Source of the DNA: Hymenobacter arizonensis
Lineage (GTDB): Bacteria > Bacteroidota > Bacteroidia > Cytophagales > Hymenobacteraceae
Assembly: GCF_900115775.1 (NCBI RefSeq)
Contig: NZ_FOXS01000005.1
Span: 186,001 to 250,000, forward strand
Reading direction: 5' to 3'
DNA length: 64,000 bases
A program made the position numbers and the translations under genes. Under the pieces are notes generated by a model that worked only from the letters and a program-made list of their open reading frames with translations, did no database searches and had not been told where the DNA came from. This document shows, one piece after another, positions 8,123-16,293 of the stretch (position 1 is its first letter; every line of letters starts with the position of its first letter).

Positions 8123-8944
8123 TTATAGCTGGAACAAAACAGGCAACACCATCTTTTGCTTTAATGGCTTGCCTTGGAACGTGGCCGGCTCCCACTTTGG
8201 GGCAGCTTTGATGAGGCGCAGGGCCTCCTCATCGAGGCCGGAACCCATCTTCTTGATGACGCGGGCATCGGTCAGGCTGCCATCGGCTTGCACCATGAAC
8301 TCGACCATTACCTTGCCCTGAATTTTGCGCTGACGGGCGAGCAGCGGGTATTGCTGATTTTTTTCAACCCAATCGAAAAAAGCCTGGGGGCCACCCACGG
8401 GCTGCGTGGGCTTGTCGGGCGCCACCACGGCTGGGCGGTCGGGGTTGGCCGAGGCGGCAATGTCGGCGGCCGAGGTGGTAATGGGCCGGTCCTTGGCGGG
8501 CAGCTTCACGGTTTCGCTGCCGGGCGACATCACGAACGACACCGGCACATAAATGCGCTGGCGCACCACTTGGTTGCGGTGCTTGGCGGGCGTCCACTTG
8601 GGGCCGCTCTTGATGAGGCGAATGGCCTCGGCGTCCAGCTCGGGCGACACCGGGGCGTCGACTTTCACTTCGTTTACGGTGCCGGTTTTCTCCACAATGA
8701 AGCTCACCTTCACGGTGCCCTGAATGCCTTTTTGCATGGCAGAAGCCGGGTAGCGCTGGTTTTCGGCCAAAAAGCGCGCGTACTTTTCGGTGCCACCCAG
8801 CGGTACGGCCGGCTGGGCCACCGAGTCGTAGACTTCTGTTGCCGAGGGCTTGGCGGGCATCTTGCGCTTCTGCGCATGCGCACTGGGGCCGAAATAGCTA
8901 GCCAAGCCGAAGCAGCCGAGCAAAAGGAGTAGGGGGGATTTCAT
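8123..8944 (-). CDS. Periplasmic protein with two tandem TonB C-terminal domains
   Basis: 273 residues from ATG 8944, chosen because it starts a signal peptide (LLLLLGCFGLASYFGPSAHA). Two TonB_C domains follow, near residues 60-150 (YARFLAENQRYPASAMQKG, then GTVKVSFIVEKTGTV) and 185-273 (FFDWVEKNQQYPLLARQRK, then GKVMVEFMVQADGSL), each ending in the typical I-K-x-x-P-K-W-x-P-A segment. There is no proline-rich TonB spacer. TonB_C domains contact TonB-box peptides of outer-membrane receptors; a tandem copy without a clear energy-coupling stalk may have a different structural role. Confidence 0.85.
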   Translation of the reverse strand: MKSPLLLLLGCFGLASYFGPSAHAQKRKMPAKPSATEVYDSVAQPAVPLGGTEKYARFLAENQRYPASAMQKGIQGTVKVSFIVEKTGTVNEVKVDAPVSPELDAEAIRLIKSGPKWTPAKHRNQVVRQRIYVPVSFVMSPGSETVKLPAKDRPITTSAADIAASANPDRPAVVAPDKPTQPVGGPQAFFDWVEKNQQYPLLARQRKIQGKVMVEFMVQADGSLTDARVIKKMGSGLDEEALRLIKAAPKWEPATFQGKPLKQKMVLPVLFQL

Positions 8945-9126
8945 AAGGGATGATGGCACGGCGATAGCAGGTATAATAAGGAAATCGGCCTTTACAAATA
9001 TCGGTAACCTGAACGGCAACCGGAAGGCCGTGCCACTAAAAACCTTGCCAGGGCTGGCCCGGCCGGGTATCAGGCTGGCTGACGTTCTTTGGGGCGGTTT
9101 ATTTTCATTCGCGCCCAAAAAATATC

Positions 9127-9540
9127 ATGACCGACCAAACCTCCCGCGCCCCCGAGCCCGTTGGGGCCTACCCCTACACCCGCCGCGTTGGCAACTTGCT
9201 GTTTCTGTCGGGCGTGGGCCCGCGCCAGCGCGGCCAGAAGGCCATTCCCGGCGTGGAGCTTGACGCTGAAGGCAATATTCTAGCCTATGACTTTGAAAGC
9301 CAGTGTCACGCGGTGTTCCAAAACGTGCGCTACATTCTGGAAGAAGCCGGCGCCCAGTGGGACGATTTGGTGGACGTGACCGTGTTTCTCACCAACATGA
9401 AGGACGACTTTCCGATTTACAACCGGCTATATGCCGAGTATTTTGCCACGGCCCAGCCCTGCCGCACCACGCTCGAAATAAACTGTCTGCCCACGCCCAT
9501 TGCCATCGAGCTGAAATGCATTGCCCAGGTTTCTGGTTAA
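9127..9540 (+). CDS. RidA/YjgF family protein, 2-aminomuconate deaminase-like
   Basis: 137 residues. RidA fold with the conserved features GNLLFLSGVGP, QCHAVFQNVRYILEEAGA, LVDVTVFLTNMKDDFPIYN and the C-terminal PCRTTLEINCLP, including the Arg that binds substrate carboxylate. RidA proteins deaminate enamine/imine intermediates. The C-terminal wording (LEINCLPTPIAIELKCIA) is closer to the aminomuconate deaminase branch used in kynurenine/2-aminophenol degradation than to housekeeping RidA. No other genes of that pathway are in the window, so the substrate remains an inference. Confidence 0.85.
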   Translation: MTDQTSRAPEPVGAYPYTRRVGNLLFLSGVGPRQRGQKAIPGVELDAEGNILAYDFESQCHAVFQNVRYILEEAGAQWDDLVDVTVFLTNMKDDFPIYNRLYAEYFATAQPCRTTLEINCLPTPIAIELKCIAQVSG

Positions 9541-9722
9541 GTGTTTGCGGGGCTTAGCAATCGCAAGTCAAGGCCTGCGGCTGCTGATGCAAAAGGTAAT
9601 GCATTGATAAAGCGCCGACTGTGGGCTTGCTGCTCAGTCATAGGTTATTCGTTGTTTAAAATCCTATTTCGGTATTTTAGCCCAGTCAGGCCAATTAAAT
9701 TTTCTCTTCCTAATAACTATTC

Positions 9723-10688
9723 ATGTACGTTCACAGAAATCTACGGCTGTCAGTTGTCTGGCGCATGTCACGCAATGGGCTGCTGCTCTTTTTCCTGTAT
9801 GATACTCTTATCTGCTTTTTGTACAGTCGGTTAAATTTTCACTTTCTCGATATTCCCTGGCAGCCCGTTGCCACCTTGGGCACGGCGGTGGCGTTCTACA
9901 TTGGTTTTAAAAGCAATGGCTCTTACGACCGGTTTTGGGAAGGCCGGCGCCTCTGGGGCAGCATCGTAAACGTGAGCCGCACCTGGGCCATTCGGGCGTT
10001 CGACTTCGTGCAGCCCACCCCCAACGAGATGCAGCCCGAGCCGAGCGAGCTTCGCGACCTGCACCGCCGCCTGCTCTACCGCCAGATTGGCTGGTGCAAC
10101 GCCCTGCGCCTGCACCTGCGCCGTCAAACCGCCGAGGGCTGGGAAACCGAAGTCGCGCCCTTTCTACTCGACCCCGCCGAATCGGAAGAGGCCCGGCGCA
10201 TGAGCAACCCGCCTACGCACTTGCTGCGCCACCAAAGCGAAGAGCTGCGCATGCTGCACCAGCGCGGCCTGCTCAGCGAGTTCCGCCACGTGGCCCTGAT
10301 GCAGACCATACAGGACATGTTTGATGCCCAGGGCGGCTGCGAGCGGATTAAGAACACTCCATTTCCGCGCCAGTATGCCTACTTCAGCTTTGTTTTTGTC
10401 TGGATTTTTGCGGCCGTGCTGCCCCTGGGCCTGGTCGAGGAATTTGACCACCGCGAAGCCCTGGGCGAGTACCACGTCTGGCTGATGGTGCCGTTTGCCG
10501 TGCTCGTGTCCTGGGTGTTCAACGTCATTGAGCTGGTGGGCCATGCCAGCGAGAACCCTTTCGACAACCAAATCAACGACGTGCCGATGACGGCCATCTG
10601 CCGCAGCATTGAAATTGACCTGCGCGAGTTGCTGGGCGAAACCGAGCTGCCACCCAGAACCGTGGCCGTGAACGACGTGATGTATTAA
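9723..10688 (+). CDS. Bestrophin-family (UPF0187) anion channel-like membrane protein
   Basis: 321 residues. The bestrophin pattern is visible: N-terminal hydrophobic helix (LLLFFLYDTLICFLYS), then ATLGTAVAFYIGFKSNGSYD with RFWEGRRLWG directly after, a long polar middle, a second hydrophobic pair (FSFVFVWIFAAVLPLGLVEE, VWLMVPFAVLVSWVFNVIEL) and the conserved ENPFDNQINDVPMTAICRSI segment. Bacterial bestrophins form pentameric ion channels, some cation-selective. The 180-base upstream region is comparatively AT-rich and probably holds the promoter. Confidence 0.9.
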   Translation: MYVHRNLRLSVVWRMSRNGLLLFFLYDTLICFLYSRLNFHFLDIPWQPVATLGTAVAFYIGFKSNGSYDRFWEGRRLWGSIVNVSRTWAIRAFDFVQPTPNEMQPEPSELRDLHRRLLYRQIGWCNALRLHLRRQTAEGWETEVAPFLLDPAESEEARRMSNPPTHLLRHQSEELRMLHQRGLLSEFRHVALMQTIQDMFDAQGGCERIKNTPFPRQYAYFSFVFVWIFAAVLPLGLVEEFDHREALGEYHVWLMVPFAVLVSWVFNVIELVGHASENPFDNQINDVPMTAICRSIEIDLRELLGETELPPRTVAVNDVMY

Positions 10689-10714
10689 AGTTAAGCCAGG
10701 TTAAGAACAAGCAG

Positions 10715-10916
10715 CTCCCCTCCTTGGATAAGGAGGGGATGTTTTCGCGCAGCGAAAACGGGGGTGGTTGGGTTCGTTGAACGACAGCTGAACGACACCC
10801 GAACGAGCTACCTGCACCGTTGCTAGCCGAGTCGTTCTAGCATCCTTCAACGAGTTCAACCACCCCCGTCCGAGCCTGGCGGCTCGAACATCCCCTCCTC
10901 ATCTGAGGAGGGGAGT
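10715..10916. repeat. Palindromic repeat, family A, copy 2
   Basis: 202-base copy of the element at 7912-8108, with matching arms (CTCCCCTCCTTGG / GAGGAGGGGAG; GGGGTGGTTG / CAACCACCCC; GTCCGAGCC-tggc-GGCTCGA). The centre differs but holds TCGTTGAACGA (10774-10784) and GAACGACACCCGAACGA (10790-10806); the latter is identical to bases 60020-60036 in an element with unrelated arms. The rest of the 340-base gap up to 11029 shows nothing recognisable. Confidence 0.85.
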
Positions 10917-11029
10917 TGGTCGTTCTATGACTTCCGCAACTCGCTCCCTGCCTTCAGAAAATAAGCTCGACCTAACGCGAACCCGCACCCAGGCGTAAGC
11001 AAGGACTCCACATCCTTTTCCTTCGCCTT

Positions 11030-12604
11030 ATGCCCACAAAACTGCCCAATCCCGCTCGTACTTCTGGTGCTACTATTTCGTCTTGGTTTGGCACGGCCCC
11101 GGCCTTGCCCACCTTTGAGCCGCTGGCCGAAAACGCCAAGGCCGATGTGGTGATAGTAGGGGGAGGCATTGCGGGCCTTACCACGGCTTATTTGTTGAGC
11201 AAGGAAGGCCGTAAGGTTATTTTGCTAGAAGACGGCGAGCTGGCTAGCGGCGAAACCGGCCGCACCACGGCCCACCTTTCGTTTGCCCTCGACGACCACT
11301 ACACCACCCTGGAAAACCTCTTCGGCGAAGAGGGCGCCCAGCTGGCGGCCGAAAGCCACTCGGCGGCTGTGGACATGATTGAGGAGATTGTGCAGAACGA
11401 GAAAATCGATTGCGATTTTACCCGCCTCGACGGCTTCATGTTCCTGCACGCCGATGGCAAGCGCAAGGACCTGACCAACGAGCTGGAAGCCGCCCACCGC
11501 GCCGGCCTGCCCGACGTGGAACTGCTGGAAAGCGCTGGCACAACGGGTTTTGAGCCCGGCGAGTGCCTGCGGTGGCCGGGCCAGGGTCAGTTTCATATTT
11601 TGAAATACCTCAACGGGCTGGCCCAGGCCATTGTGATGCAGGGCGGGCGCATCTGCACCCACACTCGTGTGAGCGAAGTGCACGGCGGCGCCCAGGCGCA
11701 TGTCGTGACCGACGACGGGTATGAGGTGAAGGCCAAGAAAGGCATTGTGGTAGCCACCAACACACCGTTCAACGACCGGGTGGTGATGCACACCAAACAA
11801 CACCCTTACCGCACCTACGTGGTGGGTGCCCGCATCCCCAAGGGCTCGGTGACCAAGGCCCTGTATTGGGACATGGCCGACCCCTACCACTACGTGCGCC
11901 TGCAGGAGGTTGACGCTGGCCCTCGCGGCGGCCAGGTTAATTATGACCTGCTGATTGTGGGCGGCGAAGACCACAAAACCGGCCAGTCTGACGACCCGGA
12001 AGCGCACCTGCGCTGCCTGGAAGAATGGACCCGCGACCGGTTTCCCATGGTGAAAGACTTTGAATACCGCTGGTCGGGCCAAGTGATGGAGCCCTCCGAT
12101 GGCCTCGGCTACGCCGGCCGCAACCCCTTGGACTCCGATAATGTGTTCATCATCACCGGCGACTCGGGCCACGGCATGACGCACGGCACGCTGGGGCCCA
12201 TGATTGTGGCCGACCTCATCGAGAACCGCGAAAATCCCTGGGCCAAGCTCTACGACCCGGGCCGCATCACGCTCAAGCGCGAAAGTGCTCAGGAATTCAT
12301 CAAGGAAAACGTGAACGTGGCCATCGAGTACACCGAGCTGCTGACGGGCGGCGACGTGAGTTCCGTGGACGAAATTCCTGCCGGCACCGGCGCCGTAATG
12401 CGGCGGGGCATTACGAAGGTGGCCGTGTACAAAGACGACAAGGGCGCTACCCACGAATGCTCGGCCATTTGCCCGCACCTAGGCTGCGTGGTGCACTGGA
12501 ATGGGCTGGAGAAAAGCTGGGACTGCCCCTGCCACGGCTCGCGCTTCACGGCGCTCGGCGAGCTCCTCAACGGCCCGGCTGGCACTGGCTTGGCGCCGGC
12601 CTAG
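11030..12604 (+). CDS. FAD-dependent oxidoreductase (DAO fold) with C-terminal Rieske domain
   Basis: 524 residues. Residues 40-75 hold the FAD-binding Rossmann motif (ADVVIVGGGIAGLTTAYLLS) followed by a glycine-rich GETGRTTAHLSFALDDHY segment typical of D-amino-acid-oxidase-like enzymes. The C-terminal ~110 residues are a Rieske [2Fe-2S] domain: C481-P-H483 and C499-P-C-H502 are the cluster ligands, and C486 and C501 fit the structural disulfide. This fusion resembles YhfW-like proteins; the physiological substrate is unknown. Electrons would pass from substrate via FAD to the iron-sulfur cluster. The gene ends 37 bases before cyanophycinase, so they may be co-transcribed. Confidence 0.9.
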   Translation: MPTKLPNPARTSGATISSWFGTAPALPTFEPLAENAKADVVIVGGGIAGLTTAYLLSKEGRKVILLEDGELASGETGRTTAHLSFALDDHYTTLENLFGEEGAQLAAESHSAAVDMIEEIVQNEKIDCDFTRLDGFMFLHADGKRKDLTNELEAAHRAGLPDVELLESAGTTGFEPGECLRWPGQGQFHILKYLNGLAQAIVMQGGRICTHTRVSEVHGGAQAHVVTDDGYEVKAKKGIVVATNTPFNDRVVMHTKQHPYRTYVVGARIPKGSVTKALYWDMADPYHYVRLQEVDAGPRGGQVNYDLLIVGGEDHKTGQSDDPEAHLRCLEEWTRDRFPMVKDFEYRWSGQVMEPSDGLGYAGRNPLDSDNVFIITGDSGHGMTHGTLGPMIVADLIENRENPWAKLYDPGRITLKRESAQEFIKENVNVAIEYTELLTGGDVSSVDEIPAGTGAVMRRGITKVAVYKDDKGATHECSAICPHLGCVVHWNGLEKSWDCPCHGSRFTALGELLNGPAGTGLAPA

Positions 12605-12641
12605 TCGGGCGGAGTTTCTTCTTATTTCTTTCCCATAATCT

Positions 12642-13514
12642 ATGCCCACCCGTAGAAAAAAATCGCCCGAAAGCGCTTGCCCAGCGCCGCGAGGCACACT
12701 CATTACCATTGGCGGACACGAAGAAAAGAACCCCGATACGAACGTTAAGGCCGATGCCGAGCACGCACCCGATGCCATTCTGCGCCGGTTTGTGCAGGAG
12801 TTGCGCGGCAAAGGCCCCGTGGTAGTCGTGCCCACGGCCTCGGAGGAGCCCGAAGCCGCCGCTCAGGACTATATCGACGTGTTTAAGTCGCTGGGGGTAA
12901 AGCGGGTGGAGGTGTTCAATGCTACGGAGCGGGCCGATGCCGAAAACGAGGAGAACCTGAAGCTGCTGGACGAAGCGGCGGGCTTGCTGTTCACCGGCGG
13001 CGACCAGCTCCGCCTCACGGCCTTGCTGGGCGGCACCACCTGGCTGGTGCGCCTCAAGGAGCGCTACACCTACGACGAGATTGTGATAGCCGGCACCAGC
13101 GCCGGCGCCGCGGCCATGAGCACGCCCATGATATACCAGGGCCGCAACAACCAGGGCATGCTGAAGGATGAAATTCACATTACCACCGGCCTGCAGTTTT
13201 TGCGCGATGTGGCCATCGACACGCACTTTGTGGCGCGGGGCCGCATCATTCGCATGGCCCAGATTATCGCTACCAACCCCGGCTGCATAGGGCTTGGGTT
13301 AGAGGAAGACACCGGCGTGGTCATCACCGAGGGCCGCGAAATGGAGGTGATTGGCAGCGGCGTGGTGACGGTGGTGGAAGGCCAGGCCGCTACCTCTACC
13401 AACATTCACCTAATCGAGCCGGGCGAGCCGTTCACCATTCGCGACCTGCACGTGCACATCCTCGGCTGTGGCCAGCGTTTCACGCTGCCTGTGCAGGAGG
13501 TGATGCACCGCTAG
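12642..13514 (+). CDS. Cyanophycinase (peptidase family S51)
   Basis: 290 residues. S51 features are present: ITIGGHEEKN near residues 21-30, LLFTGGDQLRLT near 115-126, the nucleophile elbow GTSAGAAAMS with Ser153, and the later LGLEEDTGVVI segment. Cyanophycinase cleaves cyanophycin (multi-L-arginyl-poly-L-aspartate) to beta-Asp-Arg dipeptides. No cyanophycin synthetase or isoaspartyl dipeptidase lies in the window, so it may act in reserve mobilisation with genes elsewhere or on imported polymer. No signal peptide is seen, so it is predicted cytoplasmic. Confidence 0.92.
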   Translation: MPTRRKKSPESACPAPRGTLITIGGHEEKNPDTNVKADAEHAPDAILRRFVQELRGKGPVVVVPTASEEPEAAAQDYIDVFKSLGVKRVEVFNATERADAENEENLKLLDEAAGLLFTGGDQLRLTALLGGTTWLVRLKERYTYDEIVIAGTSAGAAAMSTPMIYQGRNNQGMLKDEIHITTGLQFLRDVAIDTHFVARGRIIRMAQIIATNPGCIGLGLEEDTGVVITEGREMEVIGSGVVTVVEGQAATSTNIHLIEPGEPFTIRDLHVHILGCGQRFTLPVQEVMHR

Positions 13515-13553
13515 CGCACGGGATTGGTGCAGACCAAGAACTTGGCCGAACAG

Positions 13554-13655
13554 GCTGTCGTGCCGAGCGCAGCCGAGGCATTTCGCGTGGGGTAGCATTC
13601 TCAATCGGGGCTACGATTTGAGCGAGATGACTCGGCTGCGCTTGGCATGACGGCC
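13554..13655. repeat. Palindromic repeat, family C, copy 1
   Basis: About 100 bases with ~34-base imperfect inverted arms. The left arm reads GGCTGTCGTGCCGAGCGCAG onward and the right arm is its near-complement ending CATGACGGCC. It belongs to the same family as 34315-34429 and 38298-38388 (consensus terminus GTCATGCnGAGCGCAGCGAAG). It lies between cyanophycinase and the FUSC gene. Confidence 0.8.
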
Positions 13656-13771
13656 AATTGTCAAGGCCGCGGTGGGATAGGCGCCAAAGGGACTTCGTAA
13701 CAATTCATGGGTTAATTGCGGACACGGAGACATTTTTGTGGCAAAGCTTGCCCTGCCGGTCATCTATCTGC

Positions 13772-15925
13772 ATGAATACCCAATCGCGCCGCCTTCAGTA
13801 CTTCTTTTTCGGGCAGAACTTTTCGGATGGGGTGCGCACCACATTGGCCATTTTGCTGCCGGCGCTGGTGTTTGCGCAGCTGGGGCATTTTGAAGCCGGC
13901 ATCACGGTCTCGACCGGGGCCGTGTGCCTGAGCGTGACCGATACGCCCGGGCCGGTAGCGCACCGCCGCAACGGCATGCTGGCCGCGCTGGCGCTGGTGG
14001 TAGCCACCGCCTTGCTCATGGGCGTGGCCGCAACCAACGTGTGGCTGCTGGGCCTGGCCGTGGGCGGGCTGAGCTTCGGGCTGACCATGCTGCTGGTGTG
14101 GGGCGCCCGCGCCGGAGCGGTGGGCACGGCCGCCCTGCTCAATGCCGTGCTGGTGCTGGCTCACCCGCCTGCTTTGGGCGAGGTGCTGCCCCACGCGGGC
14201 CTATTGCTGCTGGGTGGGCTCTGGTACGCGAGCCTGGCGGTGCTGGTGCACCGGGTGCGGCCCTACCGCCCGGCCCAGCAGGCCTTGGGCGAGTGCATTC
14301 ACGCGCTAGCTCGATTCTTGGACCTGAAAGCGCGGTTCTACAATCCCCTGACAACCCTCGACGACAATTACCGGCAGCTGGTGGCGCAGCAGGTGGTGGT
14401 GAACGAGAAGCAGGAAGCCGCGCGCGACCTGCTGTTTCGCACCCGCCAGATTGTGAGCGAAACCACCAGCACCGGCCGCCGCCTGGTGCTCACGTTTGTG
14501 GAAACGGTGGACTTGTACGAGCGCATCACGGCGGGCTACTACGACTACAGCGTGGTGCGCGCCACTTTCGGCCCCAGCGGGGTACTGCCCGAGGTGGCCG
14601 CCCTCATCCGCCACCTCGCCGCCGAGCTCGACCACCTGGGCGTGGCCATTCAGGCCAACCGGCCCTACGCCGGCACCGGCCCCGACCTCACCGCCGAGCT
14701 GGCCCGCCTGCAGGCACGCATCAGTGCCCTCGACGCCGACCCGGCCATCGAAGGCAGCACGCTGGTGCTGAAGAAAATTCTGGTGAACCTGCGCGACATC
14801 ACCCGCCGGGTGGGCAACATCCGCCGCTATTTCGACGAGAGCCTGGCCGCCGCGCCCGTGCCCGAGCGCGCCACCGAACACGGCCAGTTTGTGTCGCATC
14901 AGGAAATTGAGTTGCAGGCCCTGGGCCAGAACCTGACCCGAAAATCCGGCGTGTTCCGACATTCCCTGCGCATGATGGTGGCCTGCCTGGTGGCGTTTGC
15001 CGTGGCCCAGTGGCTGGCCCGCGGCGAGCACGACTACTGGATTCTGATGACCGTGACCATCATGCTCAAGCCCGGCTTTAGCCTCACCCGGCAGCGCAAC
15101 ATCGAGCGCATTCTGGGCACGCTGGCCGGGGGGGCGCTGGGAGCGGCAGTGCTCTGGCTGGTGACCTGGACCGATGCGCAGTTTGCCATTCTGGTGGCGT
15201 TTATGGTGGTGGCGTATAGCTTTCAACGCACCAAGTACCTGGTTACGGTCGTGTTCCTAACGGCCTTCTTGCTCATCCTTTTCAGTTTCCTGGGCCTGAA
15301 CTATGTGGGCGTGGTGGAAGAGCGAATTGCCGACACGCTCATTGGCTGTGCCATTGCGTTTTCGGCGGGTTACTTTCTGTTTCCCAACTGGGAGTCGGAG
15401 CAGCTCACCGACCACATGGCCGCCGCCCTGCGGGCCAACCTGGCCTACCTGCGCCAGCTGGCCAACCGCCTCGCCGGCCGCCCCCTGGCGCCCAACGAGT
15501 ACCGCCTCCTGCGCAAGGAAGTGTACGTGACCGGCGCCAACCTCGCCGCCGCGTTCCAGCGCATGCTCAACGAGCCCAAGAGCAAGCAGCATCAGCCTTC
15601 CAAAACCCACGAGTTTGTGGTGCTGAACCACATTTTGTCGTCTAATATTGCGTCGCTCACGGCCACCCTGCGCGAGGCCGCGCCCGCCGTGCCACCCTTC
15701 CCCGCCGAGGGCCGCCGCGCCCTCACCAGCGCGCTGGCCACCCTCCACAAAAGCCTGACGCGCATAGCTCCCGATGCCGCCGCTCCCGCGCCCGAGCTGC
15801 CCCCCGCCGAGGCCGTCGCGCCTGTGGCACCCGATGATAAGTCGCTGCTGGAGCAACTCGCTTTTCTACAAAAGGTAAGTGGTGATATTGGTAAGGTGAC
15901 GGAGGTGCTGGCTGTTGGGGAATGA
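13772..15925 (+). CDS. FUSC-family (YccS/YhfK-like) inner-membrane protein
   Basis: 717 residues from ATG 13772; the upstream in-frame ATG at 13658 lies just beyond a repeat and adds a non-homologous leader. There are two hydrophobic bundles, residues ~20-165 and ~395-530, each followed by a cytoplasmic domain. This is the duplicated layout of FUSC/aromatic-acid-exporter and YccS-type proteins. Conserved wording includes NFSDGVRTTLAILLPALVF at the start and YWILMTVTIMLKPGFSLTRQ in the second bundle. Relatives are implicated in efflux of aromatic acids, but the substrate here is unknown. The C-terminal ~70 residues are Ala/Pro-rich. Confidence 0.85.
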   Translation: MNTQSRRLQYFFFGQNFSDGVRTTLAILLPALVFAQLGHFEAGITVSTGAVCLSVTDTPGPVAHRRNGMLAALALVVATALLMGVAATNVWLLGLAVGGLSFGLTMLLVWGARAGAVGTAALLNAVLVLAHPPALGEVLPHAGLLLLGGLWYASLAVLVHRVRPYRPAQQALGECIHALARFLDLKARFYNPLTTLDDNYRQLVAQQVVVNEKQEAARDLLFRTRQIVSETTSTGRRLVLTFVETVDLYERITAGYYDYSVVRATFGPSGVLPEVAALIRHLAAELDHLGVAIQANRPYAGTGPDLTAELARLQARISALDADPAIEGSTLVLKKILVNLRDITRRVGNIRRYFDESLAAAPVPERATEHGQFVSHQEIELQALGQNLTRKSGVFRHSLRMMVACLVAFAVAQWLARGEHDYWILMTVTIMLKPGFSLTRQRNIERILGTLAGGALGAAVLWLVTWTDAQFAILVAFMVVAYSFQRTKYLVTVVFLTAFLLILFSFLGLNYVGVVEERIADTLIGCAIAFSAGYFLFPNWESEQLTDHMAAALRANLAYLRQLANRLAGRPLAPNEYRLLRKEVYVTGANLAAAFQRMLNEPKSKQHQPSKTHEFVVLNHILSSNIASLTATLREAAPAVPPFPAEGRRALTSALATLHKSLTRIAPDAAAPAPELPPAEAVAPVAPDDKSLLEQLAFLQKVSGDIGKVTEVLAVGE

Positions 15926-15967
15926 ATGGGAGAAGCTATTCCCTTAGTGGTTTCCAGGCAATAGAAT

Positions 15968-16274
15968 GGCATACAGAGCGTGGTGCCGGGGAACCTCACC
16001 CCCGGCCCCTCTCCCGCGGAGAGGGGAGCCACGGCGGCGCATTTGTCATTGCGAGGAGGCACGACGAAGCAATCCGTCCTGGTCTCAGCGAATACCCTAA
16101 TCATGTGACAAGCCCCGGCTCTGCGTAGAGCCGGGGCTTGTCATTTCAGTGAACTGGCTGATTCTTACAGGACGGATTGCTTCGCTCCGCTCGCAATGAC
16201 AGCCAGCGTCAGGCTCCCCTCTCCGCGGGAGAGGGGTCGGGGGTGAGGTTCCCCGGCACCACGCTCTGCATGAC
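15968..16274. repeat. Nested palindromic repeat, family B
   Basis: About 307 bases made of three nested inverted repeats. The outer arms are GCATACAGAGCGTGG / CCACGCTCTGCATGAC, then CCCCTCTCCCGCGGAGAGGG-type hairpins, then TGTCATTGCGAG / CTCGCAATGACA with AAGCAATCCGTCCT / AGGACGGATTGCTT. A GC-rich central hairpin (16111-16143, AAGCCCCGGCTC / GAGCCGGGGCTT) could terminate transcription after the FUSC gene. The outer ends share GCAGAGCG with family C. It fills the whole gap between the convergent FUSC and kinase genes. Confidence 0.85.
16111..16143. terminator. Hairpin at the centre of repeat B, possible terminator
   Basis: Perfect stem AAGCCCCGGCTC / GAGCCGGGGCTT with a short loop, between convergent genes. 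The flanking T-run is weak (TTGTCATTT), so termination is plausible but not certain. Confidence 0.4.
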
Positions 16275-16293
16275 GTGCTCAGTGCTCCCAGCC

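Noticed and set aside
11225..12478. 417-codon minus-strand frame opposite the FAD-Rieske gene
   Set aside because: Composition is that of an antisense shadow; the plus strand has clear FAD and Rieske motifs.
15968..16274. CRISPR array
   Set aside because: The repeated units are inverted and nested, not direct repeats with unique spacers. No cas gene is in the window.
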